Below, piece after piece: positions 28,371-37,108 of a DNA stretch of 64,000 nt. The translations under genes and the position numbers were made by a program. Numbering within the stretch: position 1 is the stretch's first letter; each line of letters opens with the position of its first letter. The stretch spans positions 186,001 to 250,000 of the forward strand of contig NZ_JAINWI010000003.1 in the NCBI RefSeq assembly GCF_021021435.1, read 5' to 3'. A model generated the notes under the pieces. That model worked only from the letters and a program-made list of their open reading frames with translations. It was not told where the DNA came from and ran no database searches. This DNA comes from Seohaeicola saemankumensis. Its GTDB lineage: Bacteria > Pseudomonadota > Alphaproteobacteria > Rhodobacterales > Rhodobacteraceae.

Positions 28371-29327
28371 TCAGTCTTGTGCGTGATCGGTCGGCTTGCT
28401 GGCAGCACCACCCCCCAGCGCATCCATAAAGGTCTTGAACCGCCGGTTTGCCCTGTTCCACGGGAATGAAAAACCCGGATCGGGCTTGTCCCATCCCGCA
28501 CCATAGTTGACTGCCAGCACATCCCGCGATTTTGCAGGGATCGGCAGCCCCGTCACCGCGCAATCCGCCAAGGGCAAAAGCGCCTCGGCGGGCAGGTCGC
28601 CGCATGTATGCGGATAGACATGCAGTTTGCCCTGCGCGATCCAAGCGGGGAACAGATCAATATTGTAGACACCCCCCGATTGCAGCTTGAACACGCCGGG
28701 ATTGGGCCCTTGTTTCTTCGACAGCAGACCTGCTGCCTTCAATTTCGCGTAGGTGGCTTGCCACGCGCGTGCGGCGCTTTCCTGATCCATGGCATCCAGC
28801 AGAACAGCCAGATCCACATCATCGTCATGCGCAATCAGGCTTTTGTCGCGCACCACACCCAGAAGAGTCCCCGAGTTCAGGAAAACCGGCCCGACCACAT
28901 CCTTGACGCGGCCCAGCATGGCACCGACGTCGGACCAGATGCTGTCATGGTCCTGCGTCCGGAATGTCTGCGGAAAATACAGACCCTCAAGCGAATGGCC
29001 CTTTTTGCCCAATTCGATCAACAGGGCGCTGAACTGCTCGAATGCCTCGTCCTCATGCGCGGCCACACGTGCCTTATAGAGCCGGTAGAGGGATTTCTGC
29101 GCCCTGCGAGGCCGTTTGCCCCCACCAATCACCAACAGTATAAAGGCCTCCAGATAGTCGGGCGACAGAAGCATATTCTGCTCTTTCGCCAGCGTCTCAA
29201 GCTCGGTCTCGTAGCGGGCTTTGCTAAATAGCGGGTTTCGCAGGAACAGTTGCGCAAGGGCAATATCGCGGATCTCGGACATCCTGATGCGCTGGGGCGA
29301 CGCGTCACGCGGTTGCGGTGTCTTCAT
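28371..29327 (-). CDS. LicD-family (fukutin-like) phosphotransferase-type protein
   Basis: A 318-aa protein. At residues 153-175 it has GTLLGVVRDKSLIAHDDDVD followed by hydrophobic residues, the signature of LicD/FKTN nucleotidyltransferase-fold proteins that move phosphocholine or other phospho-alcohols onto glycans. D168-D170 and D172 are the likely metal ligands. The C-terminal NYGAGWDKPDPGFSF is also typical of LicD proteins. The N-terminal ~120 residues are helical, basic and unassigned. It is divergent from a small-molecule methyltransferase gene, suggesting a pair that modifies a surface glycan or lipid. No polysaccharide locus is in view, so this is an isolated two-gene module. Confidence 0.78.
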   Translation of the reverse strand: MKTPQPRDASPQRIRMSEIRDIALAQLFLRNPLFSKARYETELETLAKEQNMLLSPDYLEAFILLVIGGGKRPRRAQKSLYRLYKARVAAHEDEAFEQFSALLIELGKKGHSLEGLYFPQTFRTQDHDSIWSDVGAMLGRVKDVVGPVFLNSGTLLGVVRDKSLIAHDDDVDLAVLLDAMDQESAARAWQATYAKLKAAGLLSKKQGPNPGVFKLQSGGVYNIDLFPAWIAQGKLHVYPHTCGDLPAEALLPLADCAVTGLPIPAKSRDVLAVNYGAGWDKPDPGFSFPWNRANRRFKTFMDALGGGAASKPTDHAQD

Positions 29328-29554
29328 GGCGCACTCCGAGGGGAACCGATCAAAGCTGTAAAACGACCACCAGTTTGGTCAGGTTGCGCGGGAAAGACAA
29401 TGCAGCCTTTGCCATAAAGTTACACTGACAGGAATTCCCGCGGGAAAACAACAGTGTTGATTGACCCGCTGAGGTAGGCGCAATAGTCGTTAAAGCACGT
29501 AATGTAAGAGTATGATATGCGGCAAAAATTGCAGAGCTTATCAGGGATGGGGTT

Positions 29555-30229
29555 ATGAACGAACGGCGATTTGCGGCAATTCTGAAGCGTGGCCTCTCTC
29601 CTTACAAGCTGAGCGTCTACCAATTGCTGCGCGAGCGGGCGATTGCCGACTCGGCCTCCTACGCGGAACAGCATCTTAACACCGCGATGATCTTCAATGA
29701 GGATGTCAAACTTTGGGATTTCGCTGCTTCTGCGGCCAAGGTCGATGACGGACTGATCCTTGAATTTGGCGTATTCAAAGGACGTTCGATCACCCATTTC
29801 GCGCAGATATTCAAAGACGAGGCGTTGCACGGCTTTGACAGTTTCGAAGGGCTGGCTGAAAACTGGACAGGATATCACTTAGCCAAAGGCGCGTTCAATC
29901 TGGACGGTGCGATGCCCCAAGTCCCCGCCAATGTTACGCTGCACAAAGGCTGGTTCAACGAAACGCTTCCCGCATTTCTGAAAGCGAACAAGACCAAGCT
30001 GCGTCTGTGCCACGTGGATTGCGACACTTATGAAAGCAGCCTTTATGTGCTGACCCAGATTTCCAAACATCTGGTCAAGGGCAGCGTCATCGTTTTCGAT
30101 GAATATTACGGCTATCCCAATTGGAAATTCGGCGAATACCGTGCGTGGCAGGAAGTCTGCGCAACGAAAAAGATCAGCTATCGCTATATCGCCTTCGCCA
30201 ATATGCAGGTCGCCGTCGAAATCACCTGA
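29555..30229 (+). CDS. Class I SAM-dependent methyltransferase (TylF/MycF-like)
   Basis: A 224-aa SAM methyltransferase. The cofactor loop EFGVFKGRS is at residues 70-78, LHGFDSFEGL at 91-100 is the acidic-loop region typical of TylF/MycF-type sugar O-methyltransferases, HVDCDTYES (153-161) carries the metal-binding aspartates, and FDEYYGYPNW (181-190) completes the pattern. Substrate unknown, but the neighbouring LicD gene favours a glycan-linked sugar. ATG 29555 follows an AGGGA/GGGG stretch. Base composition of this gene and the 227-bp gap before it is visibly more AT-rich than the surroundings, consistent with acquisition. Confidence 0.8.
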   Translation: MNERRFAAILKRGLSPYKLSVYQLLRERAIADSASYAEQHLNTAMIFNEDVKLWDFAASAAKVDDGLILEFGVFKGRSITHFAQIFKDEALHGFDSFEGLAENWTGYHLAKGAFNLDGAMPQVPANVTLHKGWFNETLPAFLKANKTKLRLCHVDCDTYESSLYVLTQISKHLVKGSVIVFDEYYGYPNWKFGEYRAWQEVCATKKISYRYIAFANMQVAVEIT

Positions 30230-30280
30230 TCCGGTTGCGGAGGGCGCGAAAGCGGCCTTCGCGGTCAGTGCCACATGCAA

Positions 30281-30306
30281 AACGAGCGATCCCGGGACCG
30301 CTCGTT
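30281..30306. terminator. Bidirectional terminator between methyltransferase and iron-binding protein genes
   Basis: A 13-bp inverted repeat with one mismatch (30281-30293 with 30294-30306) between converging genes. On the minus strand it is followed by TTTT, so it best serves the iron-binding protein gene. Confidence 0.75.
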
Positions 30307-30336
30307 CTTGCGATTGATCTGCTCGCTCTTCGGTGA

Positions 30337-31350
30337 TCAGCCGTCGAAATCGACAGTCTCGGTCAGACGCAGGGCGGCGCCCCGCAGTTTGGCCAGTTCC
30401 ATCAGATTGACATCATCGGCGGTGAACTCGCCCCAGCTTTTGACCAGATCGTCAGGCTCTGTGCCCGGTGCGATCGGATATTCTGCATTCGCTTCGGCAT
30501 AGATCTGCTGTGCGGCTGGCGAGGTCAGGAATTCCATCATTTTCAGCGCGTTGTCACGGTTGGGCGCCGCCTTTGTCATGGCCACGCCCGAGATGTTCAC
30601 ATGCGTGCCGCCATCCTCAAACGTCGGGAAGACGATATTGACCGACTCTGCCCAAGCCTGCTGTTCGGGGTCTTTCAGCATTTGCGCCATGTAATAGGTA
30701 TTACCAAGGCTGATATCGCATTCACCGGCCCAGATCGCGCGGACCTGTCCGCGGTCGTTGCCTTCAGGCTTGCGCGCCAGATTGGCCTTCACACCTTCAA
30801 GCCATGTCTTCGCACCGTCTTCACCGTGGTGATGGATCACCGCAGCGGTCAGACCAAGGCTGTAGGAGTTGGTGCCGGAACGGGTGCAGATGCGACCTTC
30901 CCATTTCGGATCGGCCAGATCCTCGTAGGTGGTGACTTCGCCTTCGGCCACGCGTTCTTTCGAGGCATAGATGATCCGTGCACGGGTGGTCAGCCCCCAC
31001 CAATGCCCCTCGGGGTCATGGTAGATCGACGGCACATTGGCGCGTAGCGTGTCGCTTTCAACCGGTTGGGTCAGACCGGCCTCGACCACTTCGGCCAGAC
31101 GCGAGATATCGACGGTCAGCACCAGATCGGCCGGCGAGCGGTCGCCCTCGGCGGTCAGACGTTCGACCATGCCTTTGTCCAGATAGGCCACGTTCACGGC
31201 AATGCCGGTCTCGGCGGTGAAGGCATCGGTCAGCGGCTTGATCAACTCGGGCTGGCGATAGGAATAGACGTTCACCTCTTCGGCCAGAACGGGCAGGCCC
31301 AGCGAGATCGCGGTGGCGCTGAGCAAAGCAGTTGTCAGGGGTCTGGTCAT
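30337..31350 (-). CDS. Periplasmic Fe(3+)-binding protein of an ABC transporter (FbpA/FutA-like)
   Basis: A 337-aa extracellular solute-binding protein. Signal peptide 1-23 (ends PVLA, mature protein begins EEVNVYSYR). NVYSYRQPELIKPL and the twin tyrosine Y219-Y220 in GNTYYMAQM are the ferric-ion ligands of the FbpA/FutA class; Y31 is the likely additional ligand. Ferric ion binding for uptake is the expected role. No permease or ATPase gene lies next to it, so it must work with components encoded elsewhere. Followed by a bidirectional terminator. Confidence 0.9.
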   Translation of the reverse strand: MTRPLTTALLSATAISLGLPVLAEEVNVYSYRQPELIKPLTDAFTAETGIAVNVAYLDKGMVERLTAEGDRSPADLVLTVDISRLAEVVEAGLTQPVESDTLRANVPSIYHDPEGHWWGLTTRARIIYASKERVAEGEVTTYEDLADPKWEGRICTRSGTNSYSLGLTAAVIHHHGEDGAKTWLEGVKANLARKPEGNDRGQVRAIWAGECDISLGNTYYMAQMLKDPEQQAWAESVNIVFPTFEDGGTHVNISGVAMTKAAPNRDNALKMMEFLTSPAAQQIYAEANAEYPIAPGTEPDDLVKSWGEFTADDVNLMELAKLRGAALRLTETVDFDG

Positions 31351-31386
31351 AACATCCTCATTGGGGTCACGTGTTTCGATACCCCG

Positions 31387-31415
31387 TGTAAGCCTGACTT
31401 TTTTTGTCGGGTCAA
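31387..31415 (-). promoter_or_regulatory. Candidate promoter of the iron-binding protein gene with internal inverted repeat
   Basis: On the minus strand TTGACC (31410-31415) is 17 bp from a weak -10, CTTACA (31387-31392). The spacer holds GAC-A7-GTC, an inverted repeat where an iron regulator could act. A binding-site assignment would be a guess. Confidence 0.35.
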
Positions 31416-31443
31416 TACCTGAATGAAACAGTCGGAAAAAAAA

Positions 31444-32283
31444 TTACTGACCCCGATCTGTCACTTTTTTCGCTTTATCCCGCTGTTTCGCGGCATTCCA
31501 AAGGCTGTCCATTTCCGCAAGATCGGACTGTTCCGGACTTGAACCTCGTGATGCAAGTTGTCGTTCTATATAGGTAAAGCGCCGCACGAACTTGGTATTG
31601 GCCGCACGCAGTGCCGCTTCGGGATCTATTTCCAGATGACGCCCCAAATTAGCCATGACAAAGAGTAGATCACCGAACTCCTCTTCGATCTCGGCCTGTG
31701 TCAGGCTATCGCGGGCCTCGGTCAGTTCACGCGCTTCCTCGGTGATCTTGTCCAGCACCTGTCCGATGTCGGGCCAGTCGAACCCCACACGCGCTGCCCG
31801 CTTTTGCAGTTTGAGCGCCCGCAACAAGGCGGGCAGGCCAACCGCAACACCGTCCAGAACGCCGCTTTGGGCCTTGCCCGCACGTTCGTCCGCCTTGATC
31901 CTTTCCCAGTCCACGGTCTGTTGTTCGGGGGATTTGTCGCGGCTTTCGTTGCCAAACACATGCGGATGCCGCGCGACCATCTTGTCGGATATGCGCGCGG
32001 TGATGCTGTCAAAGTCGAAATGCCCCGCTTCCTGCGCCATTTGAGCGTGATAGACGACCTGCAACAGCAGATCGCCAAGTTCGGCTTCCAACTCGGACCA
32101 GTCCCGCCGTTCGATCGCGTCTGCCACTTCATAGGCTTCCTCGATCGTGTAGGGCGCGATACTGGTGAAATCCTGCTCGATATCCCACGGACAACCGGTG
32201 TCGGGATCGCGCAACCGGCGCATGATCTCCAACAGTCGCGGAAGGCCACCATCGGGGGCGTGGATCAGATCGTTATCGGTCAT
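31444..32283 (-). CDS. mazG: Nucleoside triphosphate pyrophosphohydrolase MazG
   Basis: A 279-aa protein with tandem MazG domains. The first carries DPDTGCPWDIEQDF and EEAYEVADAIERRDWSELEAELGDLLLQVVYHA, with the E-x2-E...E-x3-D metal-binding pattern; the second repeats it as TEEARELTEA...IEEEFGDLLFVMANLGRHL. It hydrolyses NTPs to NMP and PPi and is thought to limit damage by aberrant nucleotides and affect (p)ppGpp. ATG 32283 is the family start; the frame continues 26 codons upstream without similarity. Divergent from the M20 gene over 64 bp. Confidence 0.94.
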   Translation of the reverse strand: MTDNDLIHAPDGGLPRLLEIMRRLRDPDTGCPWDIEQDFTSIAPYTIEEAYEVADAIERRDWSELEAELGDLLLQVVYHAQMAQEAGHFDFDSITARISDKMVARHPHVFGNESRDKSPEQQTVDWERIKADERAGKAQSGVLDGVAVGLPALLRALKLQKRAARVGFDWPDIGQVLDKITEEARELTEARDSLTQAEIEEEFGDLLFVMANLGRHLEIDPEAALRAANTKFVRRFTYIERQLASRGSSPEQSDLAEMDSLWNAAKQRDKAKKVTDRGQ

Positions 32284-32347
32284 TGCGGCGGCTCCGGTTT
32301 TCGGGTTTGGTGCAAAAGTGACCGCAACCACCCGAGGAGTCCAGCCA

Positions 32348-33514
32348 ATGGCCGTGATCAACCGTATTGCCGGCTATGCCGATGACATGATCGGCTGGCG
32401 CCGCCATTTGCACATGCATCCCGAATTAGGCTTTGATTGCGTAAAGACCGCTGCATATGTAGTTGAAAAGCTGAAAGAGTTTGGCATCACAGAAATCCAT
32501 GAAGGCATCGCCAAGACAGGGGTTGTCGCGATCATCGAAGGCCGGGGACCGGGGCCTGTGATCGGATTGCGCGCCGATATGGATGCGCTGCCGATCACGG
32601 AAGAGACGGGGCTGGACTACACCTCGACCGTGGCCGGCGTGATGCATGCCTGCGGCCATGACGGGCATACGACGATGCTGCTGGGGGCGGCCCGCTACCT
32701 GGCGGAAACGCGCAATTTTGCAGGTCGCGTCGCGCTGATTTTCCAGCCAGCCGAAGAAAACGGCGGCGGCGGCGGCGTCATGGTAGACGAGGGCGTCATG
32801 GACCGTTTCGGTATCACCGAGGTCTATGCCATGCACAATGCTCCGGGCTTTGCGGAAGGCGCGTTCTTTACCACGCCGGGGCCAATCATGGCGGCAGTCG
32901 ATACATTCCATATCCATATCAAGGGCTTGGGCGGTCACGGTGCGATGCCGCACGAGACCCGCGATCCTGTTGTGGCGGCAGTCGGGATCGTGCAAGCGAT
33001 CCAGACGATCAGCAGTCGCAACCACTATGCCCTGGATGATCTGGTGATCTCGGTCACGCAGATCCACACCGGCAGCGCCGAGAATATCGTGCCCGAAACG
33101 GCCTATGTCGGCGGCACGGTCCGCACCTTTGATCGCACCGTGCAGGCGATGGTGATGGAGCGGATGAGGGCCATTGTGGACGGGCAGGCAGCCTCTTACG
33201 GGGTCGAGGCCGAACTGATCTATGAGGTGTGGTATCCCGCTACAGTCAACGATCCGGCGCGTGCAGCTTTTGCTGCAGACGTTGCGGCAGAAGTGGTGGG
33301 CCCTGCCAATGTCGTCGCCGATTCAGGCCGCGAGATGGGGGCCGAGGATTTTGCCTATATGCTGCAGGCGCGGCCCGGTGCCTATCTGTTTCTGGGGCAG
33401 GGCGAGACAGCGGGCTTGCATCAGGCGGGGTATAATTTCAACGACTCTATCGCGCCTGTCGGGGCCTCGTTCTTCGCGCGTCTGGTGGAGCGCGCCGCAC
33501 CTGTGGCGGCCTGA
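32348..33514 (+). CDS. M20-family amidohydrolase (hippurate/N-acyl-amino-acid hydrolase type)
   Basis: A 388-aa metallo-amidohydrolase of peptidase family M20D. Metal-site motifs seen: RADMDALPI (Asp), MHACGHDGHT (Cys/His ligands), QPAEENGGGG (Glu), and the late DFAYMLQARPGAYLFLGQG with the last ligand region. HMHPELGF is the typical N-terminal motif. Such enzymes hydrolyse N-acyl amino acids, hippurate or indole-acetyl conjugates; the substrate is open. ATG 32348 has a GAGGAG 9 bases upstream. Followed after 39 bp by the agmatinase-like gene on the same strand. Confidence 0.92.
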   Translation: MAVINRIAGYADDMIGWRRHLHMHPELGFDCVKTAAYVVEKLKEFGITEIHEGIAKTGVVAIIEGRGPGPVIGLRADMDALPITEETGLDYTSTVAGVMHACGHDGHTTMLLGAARYLAETRNFAGRVALIFQPAEENGGGGGVMVDEGVMDRFGITEVYAMHNAPGFAEGAFFTTPGPIMAAVDTFHIHIKGLGGHGAMPHETRDPVVAAVGIVQAIQTISSRNHYALDDLVISVTQIHTGSAENIVPETAYVGGTVRTFDRTVQAMVMERMRAIVDGQAASYGVEAELIYEVWYPATVNDPARAAFAADVAAEVVGPANVVADSGREMGAEDFAYMLQARPGAYLFLGQGETAGLHQAGYNFNDSIAPVGASFFARLVERAAPVAA

Positions 33515-33553
33515 TACAATCCATGCCGCAGTTGATCCGAGAAAGAGGGTGTC

Positions 33554-34513
33554 ATGGCGCTTGAAGATGCAAAAAGTCAGGTGGACCAAGCTTTTACACG
33601 CGAAAGCTTGCGTGGTCTCAGCTATGAGAATGCCTTTGGCGGCGCTACGTCCTTCCTGCGTCGCCGCTATACCAAGGACTTGAGCGGCGTCGATCTGGTG
33701 GTGACGGGCGTGCCGTTTGACCAATCCGTCACGCACCGCCCCGGCACCCGTTTCGGGCCCCGCGCGATCCGCGAGGCAAGCTGCCTGCAACCCTATGATC
33801 CGCCCTATGGCTGGGGCTATGATCCGCTGGGTCAGTTCAGCATCGTGGATTATGGCGATCTGGCCTTCGATTACGCCCGCGTGCAGGACTTCCCCGAGGC
33901 CCTGCGCCAGCAGTTCCGCACGATCCTTGACGCAGGGCCGTGCACGGTGATGCTGGGGGGTGATCACTATTGCACGCTGCCCGTGCTGCAAGCCTATGCC
34001 GAGAAATACGGACCGATGTCGGTGATCCAGTTCGACGCCCATTCCGACCTATGGCAGGACGATGATATGGACCGCATCGACCATGGCACGATGATGTACA
34101 AAGCCGTCAAAACCGGTGTGGTGGACGCGTCCCGCTCGATCCAGATCGGCATCCGTACGGAATGCGACGACTATCTGGGGATGGACTATATCGACGCGCG
34201 CAAGGTGCACGAGGCTGGCCCGGCCTGGGTGGTCAATCGCGTGCGCGAGGTAGTGGGCAATCATCCAGTCTATCTGACATTCGACATCGACGCGCTTGAT
34301 CCGGCCTTTGCGCCGGGAACAGGCACGCCGGTCTGGGGGGGACTGCACAGTTGGCAAGCGGCGGCGATCCTGCGTGATTTGGCGGGGATCAACCTTGTCG
34401 GTGGCGATGTCGTCGAGGTATCGCCGCCCTATGATACGACAGGGGCAACCGCCGTTGCAGGGGCCCATGTCGCTATGGAACTGATCGCCCTTTGGGGCTG
34501 GACGCGGCGCTGA
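33554..34513 (+). CDS. speB: Agmatinase (ureohydrolase family)
   Basis: A 319-aa arginase/agmatinase family enzyme. The binuclear manganese site is visible: GGDHYCTLPV, QFDAHSDLWQDD, and TFDIDALDPAFAPGTG, plus the C-terminal DVVEVSPPYD. The most likely reaction is agmatine to putrescine and urea; the related guanidinobutyrase or formiminoglutamase activities cannot be excluded. The preceding M20 amidohydrolase, 39 bp upstream, suggests N-acyl or guanidino-compound use. Ribosome-binding site GAGGG upstream of ATG 33554. Confidence 0.85.
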   Translation: MALEDAKSQVDQAFTRESLRGLSYENAFGGATSFLRRRYTKDLSGVDLVVTGVPFDQSVTHRPGTRFGPRAIREASCLQPYDPPYGWGYDPLGQFSIVDYGDLAFDYARVQDFPEALRQQFRTILDAGPCTVMLGGDHYCTLPVLQAYAEKYGPMSVIQFDAHSDLWQDDDMDRIDHGTMMYKAVKTGVVDASRSIQIGIRTECDDYLGMDYIDARKVHEAGPAWVVNRVREVVGNHPVYLTFDIDALDPAFAPGTGTPVWGGLHSWQAAAILRDLAGINLVGGDVVEVSPPYDTTGATAVAGAHVAMELIALWGWTRR

Positions 34514-34544
34514 CATGTGATCGGAACAACTGGGGGATGATGCG

Positions 34545-34961
34545 ATGAAGTTTCTGTCTTTGATCCTTTTGGCGGTGGTCGGTTTCGGTTTTTGGGTGCG
34601 GCTTGCCCCCTCTGATCCGGCGCGATGGCATGTGACGGCGGGCGATGCCGGCAACCGCGACTTTGCCGGCGCCGCGATCCGCACGGTGGCTGCCAGTCCG
34701 GGCGATTTCGCGCGGCTGGACAGGATCATCCGCGCCACACCGCGCACAACTGTTCTGGCGGGCACGCCCGAACAGGGGATGGTGACTTACGTGACCCGCT
34801 CGAAAGTCTGGGGGTTTCCCGATTACACCACGGTCGAGGCGCGGCAGGGCGCTTTGGTGATCCATGCCCGTTTGCGCTTTGGCTCTTCCGACCTGGGCGT
34901 TAATCGCGCGCGGGTGACAGGATGGATCGCGGCGCTTGAGGCGGGCCAAGGTCAGGCTTGA
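34545..34961 (+). CDS. DUF1499-family lipoprotein-like/exported protein
   Basis: A 138-aa protein with an N-terminal hydrophobic segment ([19 protein letters not shown], residues 3-21) that could be a membrane anchor or an uncleaved signal. The rest fits DUF1499: [18 protein letters not shown] followed by [29 protein letters not shown], with the closing RSRVxxW-like pattern. Function unknown. Placed 31 bp after speB and 31 bp before prfA; role in either process is not implied. Confidence 0.7.
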   Translation: MKFLSLILLAVVGFGFWVRLAPSDPARWHVTAGDAGNRDFAGAAIRTVAASPGDFARLDRIIRATPRTTVLAGTPEQGMVTYVTRSKVWGFPDYTTVEARQGALVIHARLRFGSSDLGVNRARVTGWIAALEAGQGQA

Positions 34962-34992
34962 CCGCCCGCAGGCTTTCGGCAAGACAGGCGGC

Positions 34993-36042
34993 ATGATTTC
35001 AGCACATAAACTCGACCAGATTACCCAGCGCTTCCAGTATCTGGAGGCACGGTTGGCCGAAGGCGGCGGCGATATCGCGTCAATTGGGCGCGAATATGCC
35101 GAACTGCGGCCCGTCGTGGCGCAGATCGCGCTGTGGAACGACCTGAGCCGCAATCTGGACGAGGCACGCGCGATGCTGTCCGATCCTGATATGAAAGCAC
35201 TGGCCGAGGACGAGGTGGCGCAATTGTCCGCGCGCCTGCCCGAGGTGGAAAAAGCGCTGCAACTGGCGCTTTTGCCGCGCGATGCAGCCGATGCCCGCCC
35301 CGCCATGATCGAGATACGCCCCGGCACCGGCGGCGACGAGGCGGCACTTTTCGCGGCGGATCTGCTCAGGATGTATCAACGCTATGCCGAGGCGCGGGGC
35401 TGGTCCTTTCAGATCATCGAATTGCAGGAAACCGAACTGGGCGGCATCCGCGAGGTTGTGGCGCGGATCGCGGGCGAGGGGGTCTTTGCCCGCCTCAAAT
35501 TCGAAAGCGGCGTGCACCGTGTCCAGCGCGTGCCAACCACCGAAAGCGGCGGGCGTATCCATACATCAGCGGCCACCGTGGCTGTTCTGCCCGAGGCCGA
35601 GGAGGTGGACGTCACGATTGATCCCAACGATATCCGCATCGACACGATGCGGTCCTCCGGCGCGGGCGGGCAGCATGTGAACACAACGGATTCCGCCGTC
35701 AGAATCACCCATATTCCGACAGGGCTTGTCGTCACCAGTTCCGAGAAATCACAGCACCGCAACCGCGAGATCGCAATGGGTGTGCTGCGCGCACGCCTCT
35801 TCGATCTGGAGCGGCAGAAAATTGACAGCGCCCGCGCCGCCGACCGCAAGAATCAGGTCGGCAGCGGGGATCGCTCGGAACGCATCCGCACCTATAATTT
35901 CCCGCAAGGGCGGATGACCGATCACCGCATCAACCTGACGCTCTACCGGTTGGAGCAGATCATGCAGGGCGATCTGGACGAGATCATCAATGCGCTGATC
36001 GCTGAACATCAGGCAGGCCTACTGGCCGAGATGGAGGGATGA
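34993..36042 (+). CDS. prfA: Peptide chain release factor 1
   Basis: A 349-aa class I release factor recognising UAG and UAA. The GGQ motif is in [16 protein letters not shown], preceded by the codon-recognition PxT in [18 protein letters not shown] (here P-T-T, where P-A-T is common). The N-terminal helical domain, [13 protein letters not shown] and the terminal [12 protein letters not shown] are all typical. The ATG at 34993 gives the right length; the frame runs 19 codons upstream. The TGA overlaps the prmC start (ATGA), giving the usual prfA-prmC pair in which PrmC methylates the GGQ glutamine. Confidence 0.96.
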   Translation: MISAHKLDQITQRFQYLEARLAEGGGDIASIGREYAELRPVVAQIALWNDLSRNLDEARAMLSDPDMKALAEDEVAQLSARLPEVEKALQLALLPRDAADARPAMIEIRPGTGGDEAALFAADLLRMYQRYAEARGWSFQIIELQETELGGIREVVARIAGEGVFARLKFESGVHRVQRVPTTESGGRIHTSAATVAVLPEAEEVDVTIDPNDIRIDTMRSSGAGGQHVNTTDSAVRITHIPTGLVVTSSEKSQHRNREIAMGVLRARLFDLERQKIDSARAADRKNQVGSGDRSERIRTYNFPQGRMTDHRINLTLYRLEQIMQGDLDEIINALIAEHQAGLLAEMEG

Positions 36043-36911
36043 GCCGCACCGTCGCCGAGGCGCAGCGCGCCGCAGTTCAGGCATTGACCGCTGCGGGAAT
36101 TGCGGATGCTGCCGGCGATGCGCGTCATCTGCTGGCCCATGCCATGGGCATAAGCCGTGACCGGTTGATCCTGATCGGCGCGGACCCAGTGCCTGCGGAT
36201 GCGATGCTGCAACTCGCGCAAGCTCTGGCGCGGCGCATCGCGCGCGAACCTGTCGCGCGCATCATCGGGCGCAGGTTGTTCTGGGGGCGCGACTTTGCGG
36301 TGACCCCCGATGTGCTGGACCCGCGCGGCGATACCGAAACCCTGATCGCCACTGCCTTGGAAGGTCCGCCCCCCGCGCGTTTGCTGGATCTGGGCACAGG
36401 CAGCGGGGCCATCGCCGTGACCCTGTTGGCGGAATGGCCCCGCGCGCACGGCGTTGCGACAGATATCAGTGCCGCAGCGCTAGCCGTAGCAGGGCAGAAC
36501 GCGCAGAACTTGGGTGTCGCGGACCGTTTGGAACTGGTTCTAACCGACTGGTGCGCGGACCTGACAGGCCCGTTCGACCTGATCCTGAGCAATCCGCCCT
36601 ATATCTCGGCGCAAGAGATGGCGGGGCTCGAGCCCGAGGTCTTGCACCACGATCCGGCCCTCGCCCTCAGTCCCGGGGGGGACGGTCTGGGGGCCTATCG
36701 ACAGATCGCGCAACAGACAGCCCGCGTGCTGGCACCGCAGGGCCGCGTCATAGTCGAAATCGGCTGGCAGCAGGGGCAGGACGTGCTGGAGATCTTCCGT
36801 AAAACCGGTTGGCAGGATCAACGCCTGATTGCCGATCTTGCGGGCCTTGATCGTGTTGTGGTTGCGCGGAACCCTGCTCAACAAGCTGAAATAACACGAA
36901 ATGACAGATAA
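36039..36911 (+). CDS. prmC: Release-factor glutamine N5-methyltransferase
   Basis: A 290-aa SAM methyltransferase that methylates the glutamine in the GGQ loop of release factors. The SAM loop [16 protein letters not shown], the catalytic NPPY ([10 protein letters not shown]), and the N-terminal helical domain ([13 protein letters not shown]...) are as in HemK/Prm[10 protein letters not shown] precedes the cofactor site. Overlaps prfA by 4 bases and is coupled to it. Confidence 0.95.
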   Translation: MSRTVAEAQRAAVQALTAAGIADAAGDARHLLAHAMGISRDRLILIGADPVPADAMLQLAQALARRIAREPVARIIGRRLFWGRDFAVTPDVLDPRGDTETLIATALEGPPPARLLDLGTGSGAIAVTLLAEWPRAHGVATDISAAALAVAGQNAQNLGVADRLELVLTDWCADLTGPFDLILSNPPYISAQEMAGLEPEVLHHDPALALSPGGDGLGAYRQIAQQTARVLAPQGRVIVEIGWQQGQDVLEIFRKTGWQDQRLIADLAGLDRVVVARNPAQQAEITRNDR

Positions 36912-37108
36912 TTCAGACAAATTTGCCGCTTTCCTCTTGTCTTGAGGGCGCGGTCATGTTTACTCAGTCATGTCGATGCGTTGGATGCCCTTGTGCCGTC
37001 CTGCTCGGCGCCAAGCCAAAAATGTCGTGGACCCGGTGTTTAAGTCAGAGCGCAAGAGGCGTGAAACGGGTCGAACGAAGCCAGAAGACGAAGGCTGGAC
37101 TGCTACAG

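Noticed and set aside
29420-29878. A 152-codon open frame opposite the methyltransferase start
   Set aside because: Antisense to a well-supported SAM methyltransferase and no ribosome-binding site.
36912-37108. AGACAA...TTGTCT inverted repeat downstream of prmC as terminator or ncRNA
   Set aside because: Only 6-bp arms with a 16-base spacer and no T-run; consistent with chance.
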